DNA from: CAXTTV01 sp964247295
GTDB lineage: Bacteria > Chloroflexota > Ktedonobacteria > Ktedonobacterales > Ktedonobacteraceae
Assembly (NCBI GenBank): GCA_964247295.1
Contig: CAXTTV010000077.1
Span: 1 to 20,511, forward strand
Direction of reading: 5' to 3'
DNA: 20,511 nucleotides
Positions 12,950 to 20,511 of the stretch are shown here, piece by piece. The notes beneath the pieces were generated by a model, which ran no database searches, was not told the origin of the DNA, and saw nothing but the letters and a program-made list of their open reading frames with translations. The stretch's first letter is position 1; each line of letters opens with the position of its first letter. The translations under genes and the position numbers were made by a program.

Positions 12950-12970
12950 CCGTTTATTTTCGTTAAACGG
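12950..12970. promoter_or_regulatory. Inverted repeat in the acetyl-CoA synthetase leader
   Basis: CCGTTTA, seven bases, TAAACGG; the 3' arm ends five bases before the AGAGG ribosome-binding site (12976-12980). It may be an operator or an RNA hairpin that influences translation. The related ACGG and CGTT motifs at 12932-12949 may extend it. Confidence 0.4.
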
Positions 12971-12987
12971 CAGAAAGAGGTCCCCAT

Positions 12988-14931
12988 ATGAGTAGCAATC
13001 TCAATTTTGAGAATACTGATCGAGTGCTGTCAGAAAAGCGTGTATTTACTCCGTCCCCAGATGTTGTTCAGAATGCAAATATTACTGCCTATATGAAAAG
13101 CAAGGGCTTCGATGACTACGAGGCCTTCTACAAGTGGTCCCTTGATCATCGCTTCGAGTATTGGGAGGATCAGGCCAGAGAGCTCCACTGGTTTGCTCCC
13201 TGGAAAAAAACGTTTGAGTGGACCCAAAAACCCTTCTTTAAGTGGTTTGTGGATGGCAAGTTCAATATTACCTACAATTGCCTTGACCGCTATATGGGTA
13301 CCCCTGTTCAGGATAAGGTGGCCTACTACTGGGAGGGCGATGACGGTTCGACTCGCACACTAACCTACAAGGATCTCTATGCCTTGACTAATCGCTTCGC
13401 GAAGGTTCTGCAAGATCAGGGCGTAAAAAAAGGCGATCGCGTGGCTATTTATATGCCTTCGATCCCTGAACTGGTGGCGGCAGTTCTGGCGACGGCCCGC
13501 CTGGGCGCTCCCCATATGGTGGTCTTCGGCGGCTTCGCGGCCAGTGCCCTGCGCGATCGCATCATTGATGGTCAGGCCAAGGTGGTGATTACGGCTGATG
13601 GCAACTATCGCGGTGGCAAGCTGATTGAACTCAAGAAGATTGTGGATGAGGCGATCGCTGATACGCCTACGATTGAGAAGACGATTGTGGTGCGCCGGCT
13701 CGGCTCCGATGTGCCAATGACTGAGGGTCGCGATTTCTATTTAGACGATCTTCTCAAAGATGTGCCTGAAGATACAATTGTTCCCTGTGAACAGATGGAC
13801 AGCGAGGATCTTCTCTATATCCTCTATACTAGCGGCAGTACGGGCAAACCAAAGGGTGTGGTCCATGTTCAGGGCGGCTATGCTGTCGGGGTCTACGCGA
13901 CGACGAAGTTTGTTTTTGATATGAAACCCGAGGATGTCTACTGGTGTACCGCCGATGTAGGCTGGGTGACCGGACATAGCTATACGATCTACGGCCCGCT
14001 GATGAATGCAACAACTAGTGTACTTTTTGAGGGCGCGCCTACCCATCCCCAGCCAGATCGCATCTGGAACATTGTGGAACGCTTTAAGGTGAGTATCCTT
14101 TATACTGCTCCAACACTGATCCGCACTCTGATGCGCTTCGGCGAGGAGTGGCCAGCCAAACATGATCTCTCTAAACTTCGCCTCCTGGGGAGCGTGGGTG
14201 AGCCTATCAATCCTGAGGCCTGGATCTGGTACCGTAAAAATGCCGGGCATGATCAGCTCCCAATTATGGATACCTGGTGGCAGACGGAAACTGGTTCGAT
14301 TATGATTAGCCCAACGGTAATCACTCCTCTCAAACCAGGGAGCGCGACTCGCCCACTCCCAACGATTGAGGCTGTGGTGGTAGACCGCGCCGGGCAACCC
14401 GTTAACCAGAATCAGGGGGGCTTCCTGGTTGTCCGCTATCCCTGGCCCAGTCAGATGCGGACGATCTATGGCGATCCCGCTCGCTATGAGACCTACTGGA
14501 ATACGATACCAGATGTGTACTTCGCTGGCGATGCTTCCCATATGGATCAGGATGGCTACGTCTGGATTCAGGGTCGCGTCGATGATGTGATTAAGGTGAG
14601 CGGCCACCGTCTTGGCTCAATGGAGATTGAGTCCAGTCTGGTCAGTCATCCTTCGGTCGCGGAGGCGGCGGCGATCGGCAAACCCAACGATATTAAAGGC
14701 GAACACGTTAAGGTGTTTGTGATCCTGAAAAATGGGATCGAGGGCACCGATCAGCTTGCGGCTGAGTTAAAGAACCATGTGCGCACCAATCTGGGCTCTG
14801 TCGCTACTCCCGATGAATTGGAGTTTGTGCCAAATCTGCCGCGCACTCGCTCCGGTAAGATTATGCGCCGCGTGGTCCGTGCCCAGGATCTAGGGCTGCC
14901 TGTCGGCGATATCAGTACGATGGAGGGCTAA
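12988..14931 (+). CDS. acs: Acetyl-CoA synthetase (acetate-CoA ligase, AMP-forming)
   Basis: A 647-residue enzyme that turns acetate, ATP and CoA into acetyl-CoA through acetyl-AMP. The N-terminal Acs segment is present (WEDQARELHWFAPWKK, 59-74). The P-loop is YTSGSTGKPKGV (280-291). TADVGWVTGHSYTIYGPL (321-338) and DTWWQTETG (428-436) follow; the second Trp is the residue that restricts the pocket to acetate or propionate. The hinge and A8 motif is GRVDDVIKVSGHRLGSMEIE. The C-terminal PRTRSGKIMRR (618-628) carries Lys624, the lysine usually controlled by acetylation. ATG 12988 follows AGAGG by seven bases. It is preceded by its own promoter candidate and inverted repeat, followed by a terminator, and so is probably monocistronic. 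It supplies acetyl-CoA next to beta-oxidation-type genes. Confidence 0.95.
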   Translation: MSSNLNFENTDRVLSEKRVFTPSPDVVQNANITAYMKSKGFDDYEAFYKWSLDHRFEYWEDQARELHWFAPWKKTFEWTQKPFFKWFVDGKFNITYNCLDRYMGTPVQDKVAYYWEGDDGSTRTLTYKDLYALTNRFAKVLQDQGVKKGDRVAIYMPSIPELVAAVLATARLGAPHMVVFGGFAASALRDRIIDGQAKVVITADGNYRGGKLIELKKIVDEAIADTPTIEKTIVVRRLGSDVPMTEGRDFYLDDLLKDVPEDTIVPCEQMDSEDLLYILYTSGSTGKPKGVVHVQGGYAVGVYATTKFVFDMKPEDVYWCTADVGWVTGHSYTIYGPLMNATTSVLFEGAPTHPQPDRIWNIVERFKVSILYTAPTLIRTLMRFGEEWPAKHDLSKLRLLGSVGEPINPEAWIWYRKNAGHDQLPIMDTWWQTETGSIMISPTVITPLKPGSATRPLPTIEAVVVDRAGQPVNQNQGGFLVVRYPWPSQMRTIYGDPARYETYWNTIPDVYFAGDASHMDQDGYVWIQGRVDDVIKVSGHRLGSMEIESSLVSHPSVAEAAAIGKPNDIKGEHVKVFVILKNGIEGTDQLAAELKNHVRTNLGSVATPDELEFVPNLPRTRSGKIMRRVVRAQDLGLPVGDISTMEG

Positions 14932-14950
14932 CCTTCACAAAGGAAGGAAG

Positions 14951-14998
14951 GGGGCGATCTCCTGCATCTGCTGAAAACAGGAGACGCCCCTTCGATTC
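14951..14998. terminator. Terminator after acetyl-CoA synthetase
   Basis: GGGGCG, A, TCTCCTG pairs with CAGGAGA, CGCCCC (14978-14990) around a 13-base loop: 13 base pairs with one bulged A. It is followed by TTCGATTCCTTC. On the other strand it is followed by CTTCCTTCC, so it may serve the convergent dehydrogenase as well. Confidence 0.75.
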
Positions 14999-15056
14999 CT
15001 TCGCTCCACAATCGAAAGTATCCTCGCTCTGCTTATGGTGAAGCAAGAACTCTTTT

Positions 15057-16100
15057 TTAGCTTACTTTAATCACAATCTTTCCTCGAATATTTCCTGCTT
15101 GCATTTTCTCTATGGCCTTTGGAAGATCATCCAAAGAGTACATGCTATCCACTGTGGGATGAATATCCGCGCTCTCGACGAAACGCAACAACCGCTGAAA
15201 TTCTCCAAATGTCCCCATGGTGGAGCCAATAATAGAGATCTGCCGCCAGAATACTCGGTTCAGGTCTGCCCCCGGATTGGCTCCTCCGGTCGCTCCCGCT
15301 ACGACGATCGACCCGCCCGGCCTGACGGCTTTGATGCTTTCTTTCCAGGTCGGCTCTCCTACGGTCTCGATGACGGCATCTACGCCGCGACCATTGGTAA
15401 GGGTCAGCACTTGCTTTGCTACCGGACTCCCAGCCTCCAGTAGATGATGCGCTCCCAGACCTCTGGCATGCTCTAGTTTCTGACCATCGCGGGAGGCCGC
15501 GAAAACGGTGATCCCTGCCGCCTGTGCTAACTGAATGGCTGCGGTCGCGACTCCACCACCGGCTCCCTGAACCAACACACTATTTCCCGCTTGCAGACGC
15601 GCCCGCGTAAATAACATCCGAAAGGCAGTTAGATACGTCACCCCAAGACAGCTCACTTCTTCCACCGATAGCCGATTCGGACGCGGCAGCACGTTCTCGG
15701 CTGGTAACACGACATGCCCGGCAAAGGTACCATCCACTCGATCGCTCAACATCCCAAATTCTCGGCTAAATAATACATCTTCACCCATATACGTGCCATG
15801 CTCTCCACCTATCACAGGATAGAGCACAACCTCACTACCTACAGCCGGAGCACTTTGAGGTTGCTGCCCTTCATAGGCCTCAATTATACCGCTGGCTTCA
15901 CACCCCAGAATTCTCGGAAGGGTGATCGGGGTCCCAACAATACCTTTCAGCGTCCAGAGATCATGATGATTTAATGAGACGCTTGTAACGCGCACCAGGG
16001 CCTGCCCCGGCTCTGGCTTTGGCTCCGGTCGATCTCCTATCTCCAGATGGGTAAGTGGATCATTTGTTTTATCTAATGAAGTTACGTAGGCTGCTTTCAT
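15057..16100 (-). CDS. Medium-chain dehydrogenase/reductase, quinone oxidoreductase-like
   Basis: A 347-residue NAD(P)H-dependent oxidoreductase. The GroES-like N-terminal domain has LVRVTSVSLNHHDLWTLKG (35-53) and LPRILGCEASGII (61-73). The nucleotide-binding domain has VLVQGAGGGVATAAIQLAQAAG (split, 176-196) and GVDAVIETVG. The catalytic-zinc Cys and His positions of alcohol dehydrogenases are not kept (NHHDLW instead of CHTD-type), so it is likely zinc-free like quinone or enoyl reductases; substrate unknown. The frame extends to 16187, but a TTGCGA/TATAAT promoter lies inside that extension. ATG 16100 with AAAGG about 10 bases upstream is therefore the start. Confidence 0.87.
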   Translation of the reverse strand: MKAAYVTSLDKTNDPLTHLEIGDRPEPKPEPGQALVRVTSVSLNHHDLWTLKGIVGTPITLPRILGCEASGIIEAYEGQQPQSAPAVGSEVVLYPVIGGEHGTYMGEDVLFSREFGMLSDRVDGTFAGHVVLPAENVLPRPNRLSVEEVSCLGVTYLTAFRMLFTRARLQAGNSVLVQGAGGGVATAAIQLAQAAGITVFAASRDGQKLEHARGLGAHHLLEAGSPVAKQVLTLTNGRGVDAVIETVGEPTWKESIKAVRPGGSIVVAGATGGANPGADLNRVFWRQISIIGSTMGTFGEFQRLLRFVESADIHPTVDSMYSLDDLPKAIEKMQAGNIRGKIVIKVS

Positions 16101-16157
16101 TCTGAAATACCTTTCTATCCTCTCAACGCTGAGATGTCGACTGACTTCGGCCCTTCC

Positions 16158-16187
16158 ATTATAGATCTCGATCTCATCCACTCGCAA
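16158..16187 (-). promoter_or_regulatory. Promoter of the medium-chain dehydrogenase gene
   Basis: On the minus strand, TTGCGA (16182-16187) and a perfect TATAAT (16158-16163) are separated by 18 bases. The predicted start near 16151 gives a leader of about 50 nt to ATG 16100. This excludes the longer frame beginning at 16187. Confidence 0.65.
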
Positions 16188-16519
16188 TCTGTTCTATATA
16201 ACTCTAACTTGCTAGAAACTTGACATTCAGCCCTAACGATGATAGCATCTTCATCAAAGGTATTTATTGGGCGCTACTTCCACAGAATACAATACAGAGG
16301 CTATCTAATGCGTAATTGATCCGCCCGCGCCACCGGGCCTGCATGAAGAGAGAGACTTTCCGCGATCCGATGGAAAGATTCAATGATGCTACCCTAGCTC
16401 CTTCCTGCATACGCCTCTTTTGCTCCTCTCGCTCTCATCTATTTTTACCGCCGAAGCCTCAATGTCGAGTTTCGCTTGCGCAATCTGCCTAAATCATACA
16501 AAAGGAATTCAATTCACTC
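16188..16519. other. 332-base gap between divergent genes
   Basis: Upstream region of the medium-chain dehydrogenase (-) and the ABC-F gene (+). A weak + strand candidate is TTGGGC (16267-16272) with TACAAT (16288-16293) at only 15 bp, about 220 bases ahead of the ABC-F start. I see no ORF with a ribosome-binding site, no tRNA-like fold and no strong hairpin. A long leader for the ABC-F mRNA is possible. Confidence 0.45.
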
Positions 16520-18124
16520 ATGTTACAGGTCAATCACCTTCAACTGGCGTATGGCCCACGCCTGATCCTTGATAATGTCTCTTTTACGGTTGCCGCTGGC
16601 GAGAAAGCCGGCTTGATCGGTGTCAATGGCGCTGGTAAAAGCTCTCTCCTGAAAATTATTGGCGGCTACCAGGAAGCCGATCGCGGCAAAGTTATGCTGC
16701 CCCGCACTCACGGCTATCTCTCACAGGATGTAGCTCACGAGGCTCCAGTCGCCGCTGGTATGACTATTCGCGACTACTTTTTCCATAGTATCGGTCTCAA
16801 TGTTGCCCTGGATGCTTATCAGAAGCTTTCAGATCAGATGGCGACCGGTGAGGGCGATCTGGAAGAGCTCCTGGAACTGTTCTCTAACGCTCAAGAGGAT
16901 CTTGAGCGCCTGGGGTACTACGAGGCTGACGCTCGCGCTGAACAATTGATCGCGGGTCTGAACCTGAAGGGTATGACCCTGGATCGCGAGGTCCTCTCCC
17001 TGAGTGGCGGTCAGAAAACGAAGCTAGCCCTGGCTCAGCTACTCTTTAAAGCTCCCGAACTGCTGATGCTGGACGAGCCAACTAACTTCCTGGATGCCGA
17101 TGCAACCATCTGGCTGATGGAGTATCTGGAAACCTATAAAGGAGCCCTGGTGATTATCTCCCACGATCTGGATCTGCTGGATAAGGGGATTACGAAGGTG
17201 CTCCGCCTTAATGAATTCACTCACAAGCTGGAAGAGTATAAAGGCAATTATACAAATTACTTGAAGGTTACGGGCGATGAGCTCGCTTTGATGGAGCGGA
17301 CAAAAAAGCAACAGGATCGCGAGGTTGTTCGTCTCCGCAAAACTTCTGAACGCCTCCGTGGCTTCGGTGCTACACGCGTAAGCCAACGGATCGCGGTCGA
17401 TAGACGGATCGCGGATCTAGAGAGCAGTAAACCGCAAATCCCTCAAAACAGCCGCAAGATGAAGATCGACTTTCCGGTTCGCCAGCAGAGTAGCCACCTG
17501 ATTATTAAGTCCGAGGCTCTCTCGAAAAGCTACGGCTCCAAAGAGGTCTTTAAAAATCTTAATCTAGAGATTCTTCGCGGCCAGCGTCTGGTAATCGTCG
17601 GGTTGAATGGTGTTGGTAAAACTACGCTGCTTCGCTGCCTGCTCAATCAAATCCCTTTCAATAGTGGCTCAATAACCCTGGGAGATCGCGTGGAGATCGG
17701 CTACTACGCTCAGGAGAATGAGGGGCTCGACTATACAAATACGGTCCTGAATGAGGCGACGGAGATCCAGCCTGAGGATACGAAACGTGTTCGCTCGATT
17801 CTTGGCCGCTTCCTTTTCAATGGCGAGCGCGTCTTTCAGGAGATCGGCACGCTTAGCGGTGGTGAAAAGACCCGTCTGGCTCTGGCGAAGATGGTCCTCA
17901 ACGGTCCCAATCTGCTGGTTCTGGACGAGCCAACCAGCCACCTGGATGTGCTTTCGCGCAATATTATCGGCGAGGCCCTCGGTAACTATAAGGGGACAAT
18001 TATCACGGTTACTCACGATGTTGAGTTTGTCCGTGACCTGAAACCAACCGATATCTTGCTGATGCCTGATGGCAAGCTTCTCCCCTACGAGGAGAAGTAC
18101 GATGAGATGCTGAAACGCGCCTAA
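16520..18124 (+). CDS. ABC-F family ATPase (ribosome-associated, two ATP-binding domains)
   Basis: A 534-residue soluble protein with two tandem ABC ATPase domains and no membrane segments. Domain 1 has Walker A GVNGAGKSS (34-42), signature LSGGQKTKLALAQ (161-173) and Walker B LLMLDEPTNFLD (181-192). The interdomain linker (about 240-320) is Lys/Arg-rich and helical (KKQQDREVVRLRKTSERLRG), the element that reaches toward the tRNA site on the ribosome. Domain 2 has GLNGVGKTT (361-369), LSGGEKTRLALAK and LLVLDEPTSHLD. ABC-F proteins act in translation quality control or protect ribosomes from antibiotics. The ordinary length and medium linker suggest a housekeeping YbiT/Uup-like type over a resistance type, but this is not decisive. 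ATG 16520 has AAAGGA 13 bases upstream. Ends in a strong terminator. Confidence 0.93.
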   Translation: MLQVNHLQLAYGPRLILDNVSFTVAAGEKAGLIGVNGAGKSSLLKIIGGYQEADRGKVMLPRTHGYLSQDVAHEAPVAAGMTIRDYFFHSIGLNVALDAYQKLSDQMATGEGDLEELLELFSNAQEDLERLGYYEADARAEQLIAGLNLKGMTLDREVLSLSGGQKTKLALAQLLFKAPELLMLDEPTNFLDADATIWLMEYLETYKGALVIISHDLDLLDKGITKVLRLNEFTHKLEEYKGNYTNYLKVTGDELALMERTKKQQDREVVRLRKTSERLRGFGATRVSQRIAVDRRIADLESSKPQIPQNSRKMKIDFPVRQQSSHLIIKSEALSKSYGSKEVFKNLNLEILRGQRLVIVGLNGVGKTTLLRCLLNQIPFNSGSITLGDRVEIGYYAQENEGLDYTNTVLNEATEIQPEDTKRVRSILGRFLFNGERVFQEIGTLSGGEKTRLALAKMVLNGPNLLVLDEPTSHLDVLSRNIIGEALGNYKGTIITVTHDVEFVRDLKPTDILLMPDGKLLPYEEKYDEMLKRA

Positions 18125-18133
18125 AATATATGA

Positions 18134-18168
18134 GGGGCGAGAACCAAAAGTCTCGCCCCTTCTTTTTG
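18134..18168. terminator. Rho-independent terminator between the ABC-F and uracil-DNA glycosylase genes
   Basis: GGGGCGAGA, eight-base loop, TCTCGCCCC followed by TTCTTTTTG. The 9-bp stem is perfect. On the minus strand it is followed by TCATATATTTTA, so it probably serves both convergent genes. Confidence 0.9.
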
Positions 18169-18184
18169 TCCAAAAGTAGGTTTT

Positions 18185-18862
18185 CTACAGATCGGGGATC
18201 TGCCAGTCGATCTCTGGCTTGCCGGCGGCCTTCAAGGCCTCGTTGATTTTGGAGAAGGGCCGGCTACCAAAGAAGCCATTGTGCGCTGAGAGGGGCGATG
18301 GATGCGCCGACTGGACGATCACATGCCGATCAGTGTCAATCAATTTACTTTTTTTCTGAGCATACGCTCCCCACAAAACAAAGACAACTGGATCTTTTTT
18401 CTCGTTCACCTGACGAATAACAGCATCAGTGAACTGTTCCCAGCCCTGACCTTTATGCGAATTTGGCTTATGCGCCCGCACCGTCAGCACTGCATTCAAC
18501 AGTAAGATCCCCTGCTCCGCCCAGGGTACAAGATACCCGTTGTTGGGTATCTTACAACCCACGTCTGCTGCCAGCTCTCTATACATGTTGACCAGCGAGG
18601 GCGGCGTCTTGATACCTGGCTGGACGGAGAAACAAAGCCCATGTGCCTGATTCACATCGTGGTATGGGTCCTGGCCCAACAAAAAAACGTTAACGTTCTC
18701 ATAGGACGTCAGCTTCAAGGCTGAGAATACCAATGTCTCCGGTGGAAATACCTGATAGTTCTGCCTCTCCTCGTCCACAAACTCTTTCAGCTTTTGAAAA
18801 TAGGGCTGCTCAAACTCTGGAGCTAACCGCTCTTGCCAGCTCTCAGGCAGGTTAATCAACAT
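18185..18862 (-). CDS. ung: Uracil-DNA glycosylase, family 1
   Basis: A 225-residue DNA-repair enzyme that removes uracil from DNA and starts base excision repair. The catalytic water-activating motif is GQDPYHDVNQAHGLCFSV (63-80), with Asp65. The minor-groove loop is HPSPLSAHNGFFGSRPFSK (187-205), with catalytic His187. LLLNAVLTVR and VVFVLWGAYAQ are further family strands. The length and ends match standard Ung proteins. ATG 18862 has only a weak purine-rich site upstream (AGAAAGAAAAG). It converges on the ABC-F gene and lies 69 bases downstream of the PRC-barrel gene on the same strand, so it could be read from that gene's promoter. Confidence 0.96.
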   Translation of the reverse strand: MLINLPESWQERLAPEFEQPYFQKLKEFVDEERQNYQVFPPETLVFSALKLTSYENVNVFLLGQDPYHDVNQAHGLCFSVQPGIKTPPSLVNMYRELAADVGCKIPNNGYLVPWAEQGILLLNAVLTVRAHKPNSHKGQGWEQFTDAVIRQVNEKKDPVVFVLWGAYAQKKSKLIDTDRHVIVQSAHPSPLSAHNGFFGSRPFSKINEALKAAGKPEIDWQIPDL

Positions 18863-18931
18863 GCGAATCTTTTCTTTCTAAAGGCCCAGAACTGAGATCT
18901 GAGCCTGAAAAATAGCGATCAACCCGTCTGA

Positions 18932-19444
18932 TCAATTAGAACTGATCTCTCTCGATTCAATCGGGAGATCGGTGGTGAAGATTTCTTGTTTGACAACTTT
19001 GCGCGGGTCTGGCACCACCTCGTCCCGATGATACGAGCCGCTCGCGTCTGTGTTGATCCCTGGCCACCGTGGTCCATAATTATAATGCCCGGTCTCCGCT
19101 GGTGAAAGCGGCCCGCGCGCGAACATCGCAACCCCTGTGATATCCGATGGACCATGCTCGGGCAGATCCGCGTACAGATCCTCTGGCAAACGATCCCGCT
19201 CAAGGCGCTTCAGATCCTTCTCGGTAACGGCCAACCGCAATGTCCCATTCTCCTGACCAGTAATATCTGTATGCGGCACATAATAGGCTTTTCCAAACAA
19301 GCCCCCACGCTCAATTAACAGGTACCGGCTAAAGCGGGCCTGTACCTTGCCTAGCTTACGGCCTTCTCGATCCACAACTAACTGCCCCAGCGTAAACACG
19401 GGTGGCATATGCCCTGGCTCGGCTTTCCACTCTTCAAAAGGCAT
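18932..19444 (-). CDS. PRC-barrel-like protein (170 aa)
   Basis: A 170-residue soluble protein. Residues about 15-75 form a PRC-barrel/DUF2171-type strand set: VFTLGQLVVDREGRKLGKVQ (16-35), then YLLIERGGLFGKAYYVPHTD (41-60). Such domains occur in photosynthetic reaction centre H subunits, RimM and stress proteins. The second half (LPEDLYADLPEHGP, GHYNYGPRWPG, KQEIFTTDLP) is polar, rich in Gly, Pro and His, and probably flexible. The frame can be extended to 19498, but that TTG coincides with the -35 element of a promoter. ATG 19444 has AAGGAG eight bases upstream. The specific role is unknown. Confidence 0.75.
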   Translation of the reverse strand: MPFEEWKAEPGHMPPVFTLGQLVVDREGRKLGKVQARFSRYLLIERGGLFGKAYYVPHTDITGQENGTLRLAVTEKDLKRLERDRLPEDLYADLPEHGPSDITGVAMFARGPLSPAETGHYNYGPRWPGINTDASGSYHRDEVVPDPRKVVKQEIFTTDLPIESREISSN

Positions 19445-19470
19445 AACTCGCACTCCTTCAATCCACAGAA

Positions 19471-19498
19471 AATATATTACTACCGATACACCACTCAA
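19471..19498 (-). promoter_or_regulatory. Promoter candidate of the PRC-barrel gene
   Basis: On the minus strand, TTGAGT (19493-19498) and TATATT (19471-19476) lie 16 bases apart, each one or two changes from consensus. The predicted start is about 20 bases ahead of ATG 19444, leaving room only for the AAGGAG site. Confidence 0.5.
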
Positions 19499-19564
19499 AT
19501 CTATAACTCAGGAGCAGTATATCGGTGCTATTATAACGCAAATCGGCGAGTTTATGGTAGAACT

Positions 19565-20332
19565 CTAGACCGCGCCTGTATTTCGCATCAAGCCACCATC
19601 AATAAAAAAGGTGGACCCAGTAACGTACCCGGCAGCATCCGAAGCCAGGTACACGGCCAGCTTCCCAACCTCTTCGGGCTCTCCCATCCTATGCAAAGGG
19701 ATCTCATCCATCAATGCTTTATACTTCACAGGATCAGCTTTTACGTCTGCATCTATTGGCGTATCTATAGCTCCCGGCCCAATGTTATTGACGGTGATGT
19801 TATGCGGAGCCAGTTCCAAACAGATGGTCCGGGTCAGCATGCGCATTCCGCCTTTGGCACAGCAATACGGCACGTTTTGGGGCATCGCTAAATCTTCATG
19901 TACCGATGATATGTTGATAATCCTCCCCGGAATCTGCCTTTTGACCATCTCGCGCGCCGCCGCCTGAGCACAAAAAAACGTCCCCTTCAGATCAATGTCC
20001 ATCACTTTGTCGTACTGCTCTTCTGTCACATCCAGAAAGGGACTGTGGATCTCCATGCCCGCGTTATTCACCATAATGTCAATCTTACCAAACTTCTCCA
20101 CGGCTTGCCCAATTAAACTCGTCGCCTGCTGGTACTGCGAGACATCCGCCTGGACAACCAGGACGGTTCCATTCTGCTGCTCAATAATCTGCCGAACCTC
20201 GTCGGCCTTCTGCTGGTTATGAGCATAGTTGATTACAACTGCTGCCCCCTCTTTCGCCATCTCAATGGCAATCCCCCGACCAATACCACTATCAGAACCG
20301 GTGATAACCGCAACCTTCTGCTCCAATAACAT
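19565..20332 (-). CDS. Short-chain dehydrogenase, glucose 1-dehydrogenase-like
   Basis: A 255-residue NAD(P)-dependent oxidoreductase of the classical SDR type. The cofactor motif is TGSDSGIGRGIA (11-22), NNAG is at 89-92, and the catalytic set is Ser142/143 in NISSVHEDL, Tyr156 and Lys160 in PYCCAKGG. The VHEDLAMPQNVPY stretch and the C-terminal YVTGSTFFIDGGL resemble glucose 1-dehydrogenases, but SDR substrates cannot be fixed by such similarity. The frame begins at 20365. ATG 20332 starts just ahead of the conserved first strand and has AAAGGA about 12 bases upstream, so it is preferred. Same strand as the PRC-barrel and ung genes, separated from the former by 120 bases. Confidence 0.9.
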   Translation of the reverse strand: MLLEQKVAVITGSDSGIGRGIAIEMAKEGAAVVINYAHNQQKADEVRQIIEQQNGTVLVVQADVSQYQQATSLIGQAVEKFGKIDIMVNNAGMEIHSPFLDVTEEQYDKVMDIDLKGTFFCAQAAAREMVKRQIPGRIINISSVHEDLAMPQNVPYCCAKGGMRMLTRTICLELAPHNITVNNIGPGAIDTPIDADVKADPVKYKALMDEIPLHRMGEPEEVGKLAVYLASDAAGYVTGSTFFIDGGLMRNTGAV

Positions 20333-20365
20333 CCGAATTAGCTTTCCTTTCGCTCCAATTATCAT

Positions 20366-20511
20366 GACTATAAGATCTGCCGCCGATCTCTACACGCGGA
20401 GAAGAAGGATAACCGTTTCAGGAACAACGACGATGAACTACTTCTATTCAAGAAAATCTATCTAACTGTCTCGACTAGTTGCTGTATTCCCACCAATTGT
20501 CTCTGTGGGCA
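20366..20511. other. Right edge of the window, no gene seen
   Basis: These 146 bases upstream of the SDR gene contain only short frames without ribosome-binding sites. TTATAG on the minus strand near 20376-20381 could be a weak -10 for the SDR gene. No repeat or terminator is visible. Confidence 0.5.

Noticed and set aside
13741..14607. 288-codon minus-strand open frame inside acetyl-CoA synthetase
   Set aside because: It lies wholly antisense to a certain gene, its translation shows no family features, and long antisense frames follow from the codon pattern of the real gene.
16101..16187. N-terminal extension of the medium-chain dehydrogenase
   Set aside because: The extension contains a TTGCGA/TATAAT promoter with 18-bp spacing, and the family usually starts at the MKAAY-type strand.
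16188..16519. tRNA or riboswitch in the gap before the ABC-F gene
   Set aside because: I could not find a cloverleaf, a T-loop sequence or any conserved riboswitch core by eye.
1..20511. CRISPR arrays or clustered short repeats
   Set aside because: No regularly spaced repeats of 20-40 bp are present; the only long repeat is the hbd duplication.

Overview
The window looks like chromosomal DNA of a free-living bacterium with moderate GC content, ordinary Shine-Dalgarno sites and sigma-A-type promoters. The mix of genes (a slipin, a cysteine version of GrdB, a DszC-like acyl-CoA dehydrogenase next to a GlcD oxidase, an ABC-F ATPase and a PRC-barrel protein) and the codon style remind me of the Chloroflexota class Ktedonobacteria. 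That placement is from memory only and is not proven here. There is no rRNA, tRNA, CRISPR array, transposase or phage gene. The first 64 bases are almost pure C and look like a contig edge or artefact.

Layout. 1-2400: orotate phosphoribosyltransferase (pyrE, +) converges on a slipin/SPFH gene (-) across a shared terminator; a 57-residue two-helix membrane protein follows. 2530-3772: a GrdB-family protein with Cys-x-x-Cys converges on a one-domain peroxiredoxin, which has a near-consensus promoter and a leader of about 125 nt. 4140-6828: a GT-C-type membrane glycosyltransferase (+), then a metallo-beta-lactamase-fold hydrolase and a 61-residue acidic protein (both -). 7142-12459: an acyl-CoA dehydrogenase, a GlcD-type FAD oxidase, a HIT protein and a 3-hydroxyacyl-CoA dehydrogenase lie in one direction with short gaps and are probably one acyl-CoA/2-hydroxyacid oxidation operon. 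12988-20332: acetyl-CoA synthetase (+), a medium-chain quinone-oxidoreductase-like dehydrogenase (-), an ABC-F ATPase (+), uracil-DNA glycosylase (-), a PRC-barrel protein (-) and a glucose-1-dehydrogenase-like SDR (-).

The most unusual region is 10506-11832. About 304 bp, comprising the leader plus the first 75 codons of the 3-hydroxyacyl-CoA dehydrogenase gene, occurs twice in direct orientation. Between the copies lie about 720 bp carrying an opposite-strand gene that resembles an orphan Imm32-type immunity protein and, upstream of it, a possible 23-codon peptide gene. The upstream copy is a truncated pseudogene; the downstream copy is intact and keeps the same promoter-like leader. The central 225 bp of the copies are identical while both flanks have diverged, a mosaic suggesting single-crossover integration and/or gene conversion. 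No integrase or transposase is visible.

Several inferred promoters carry a TGn extended -10, and the operon promoter at 7101-7109 is accompanied by an 11-bp direct repeat and a 7-bp-arm palindrome that could be operators. All functions are inferred from motifs by eye; no database search was possible.
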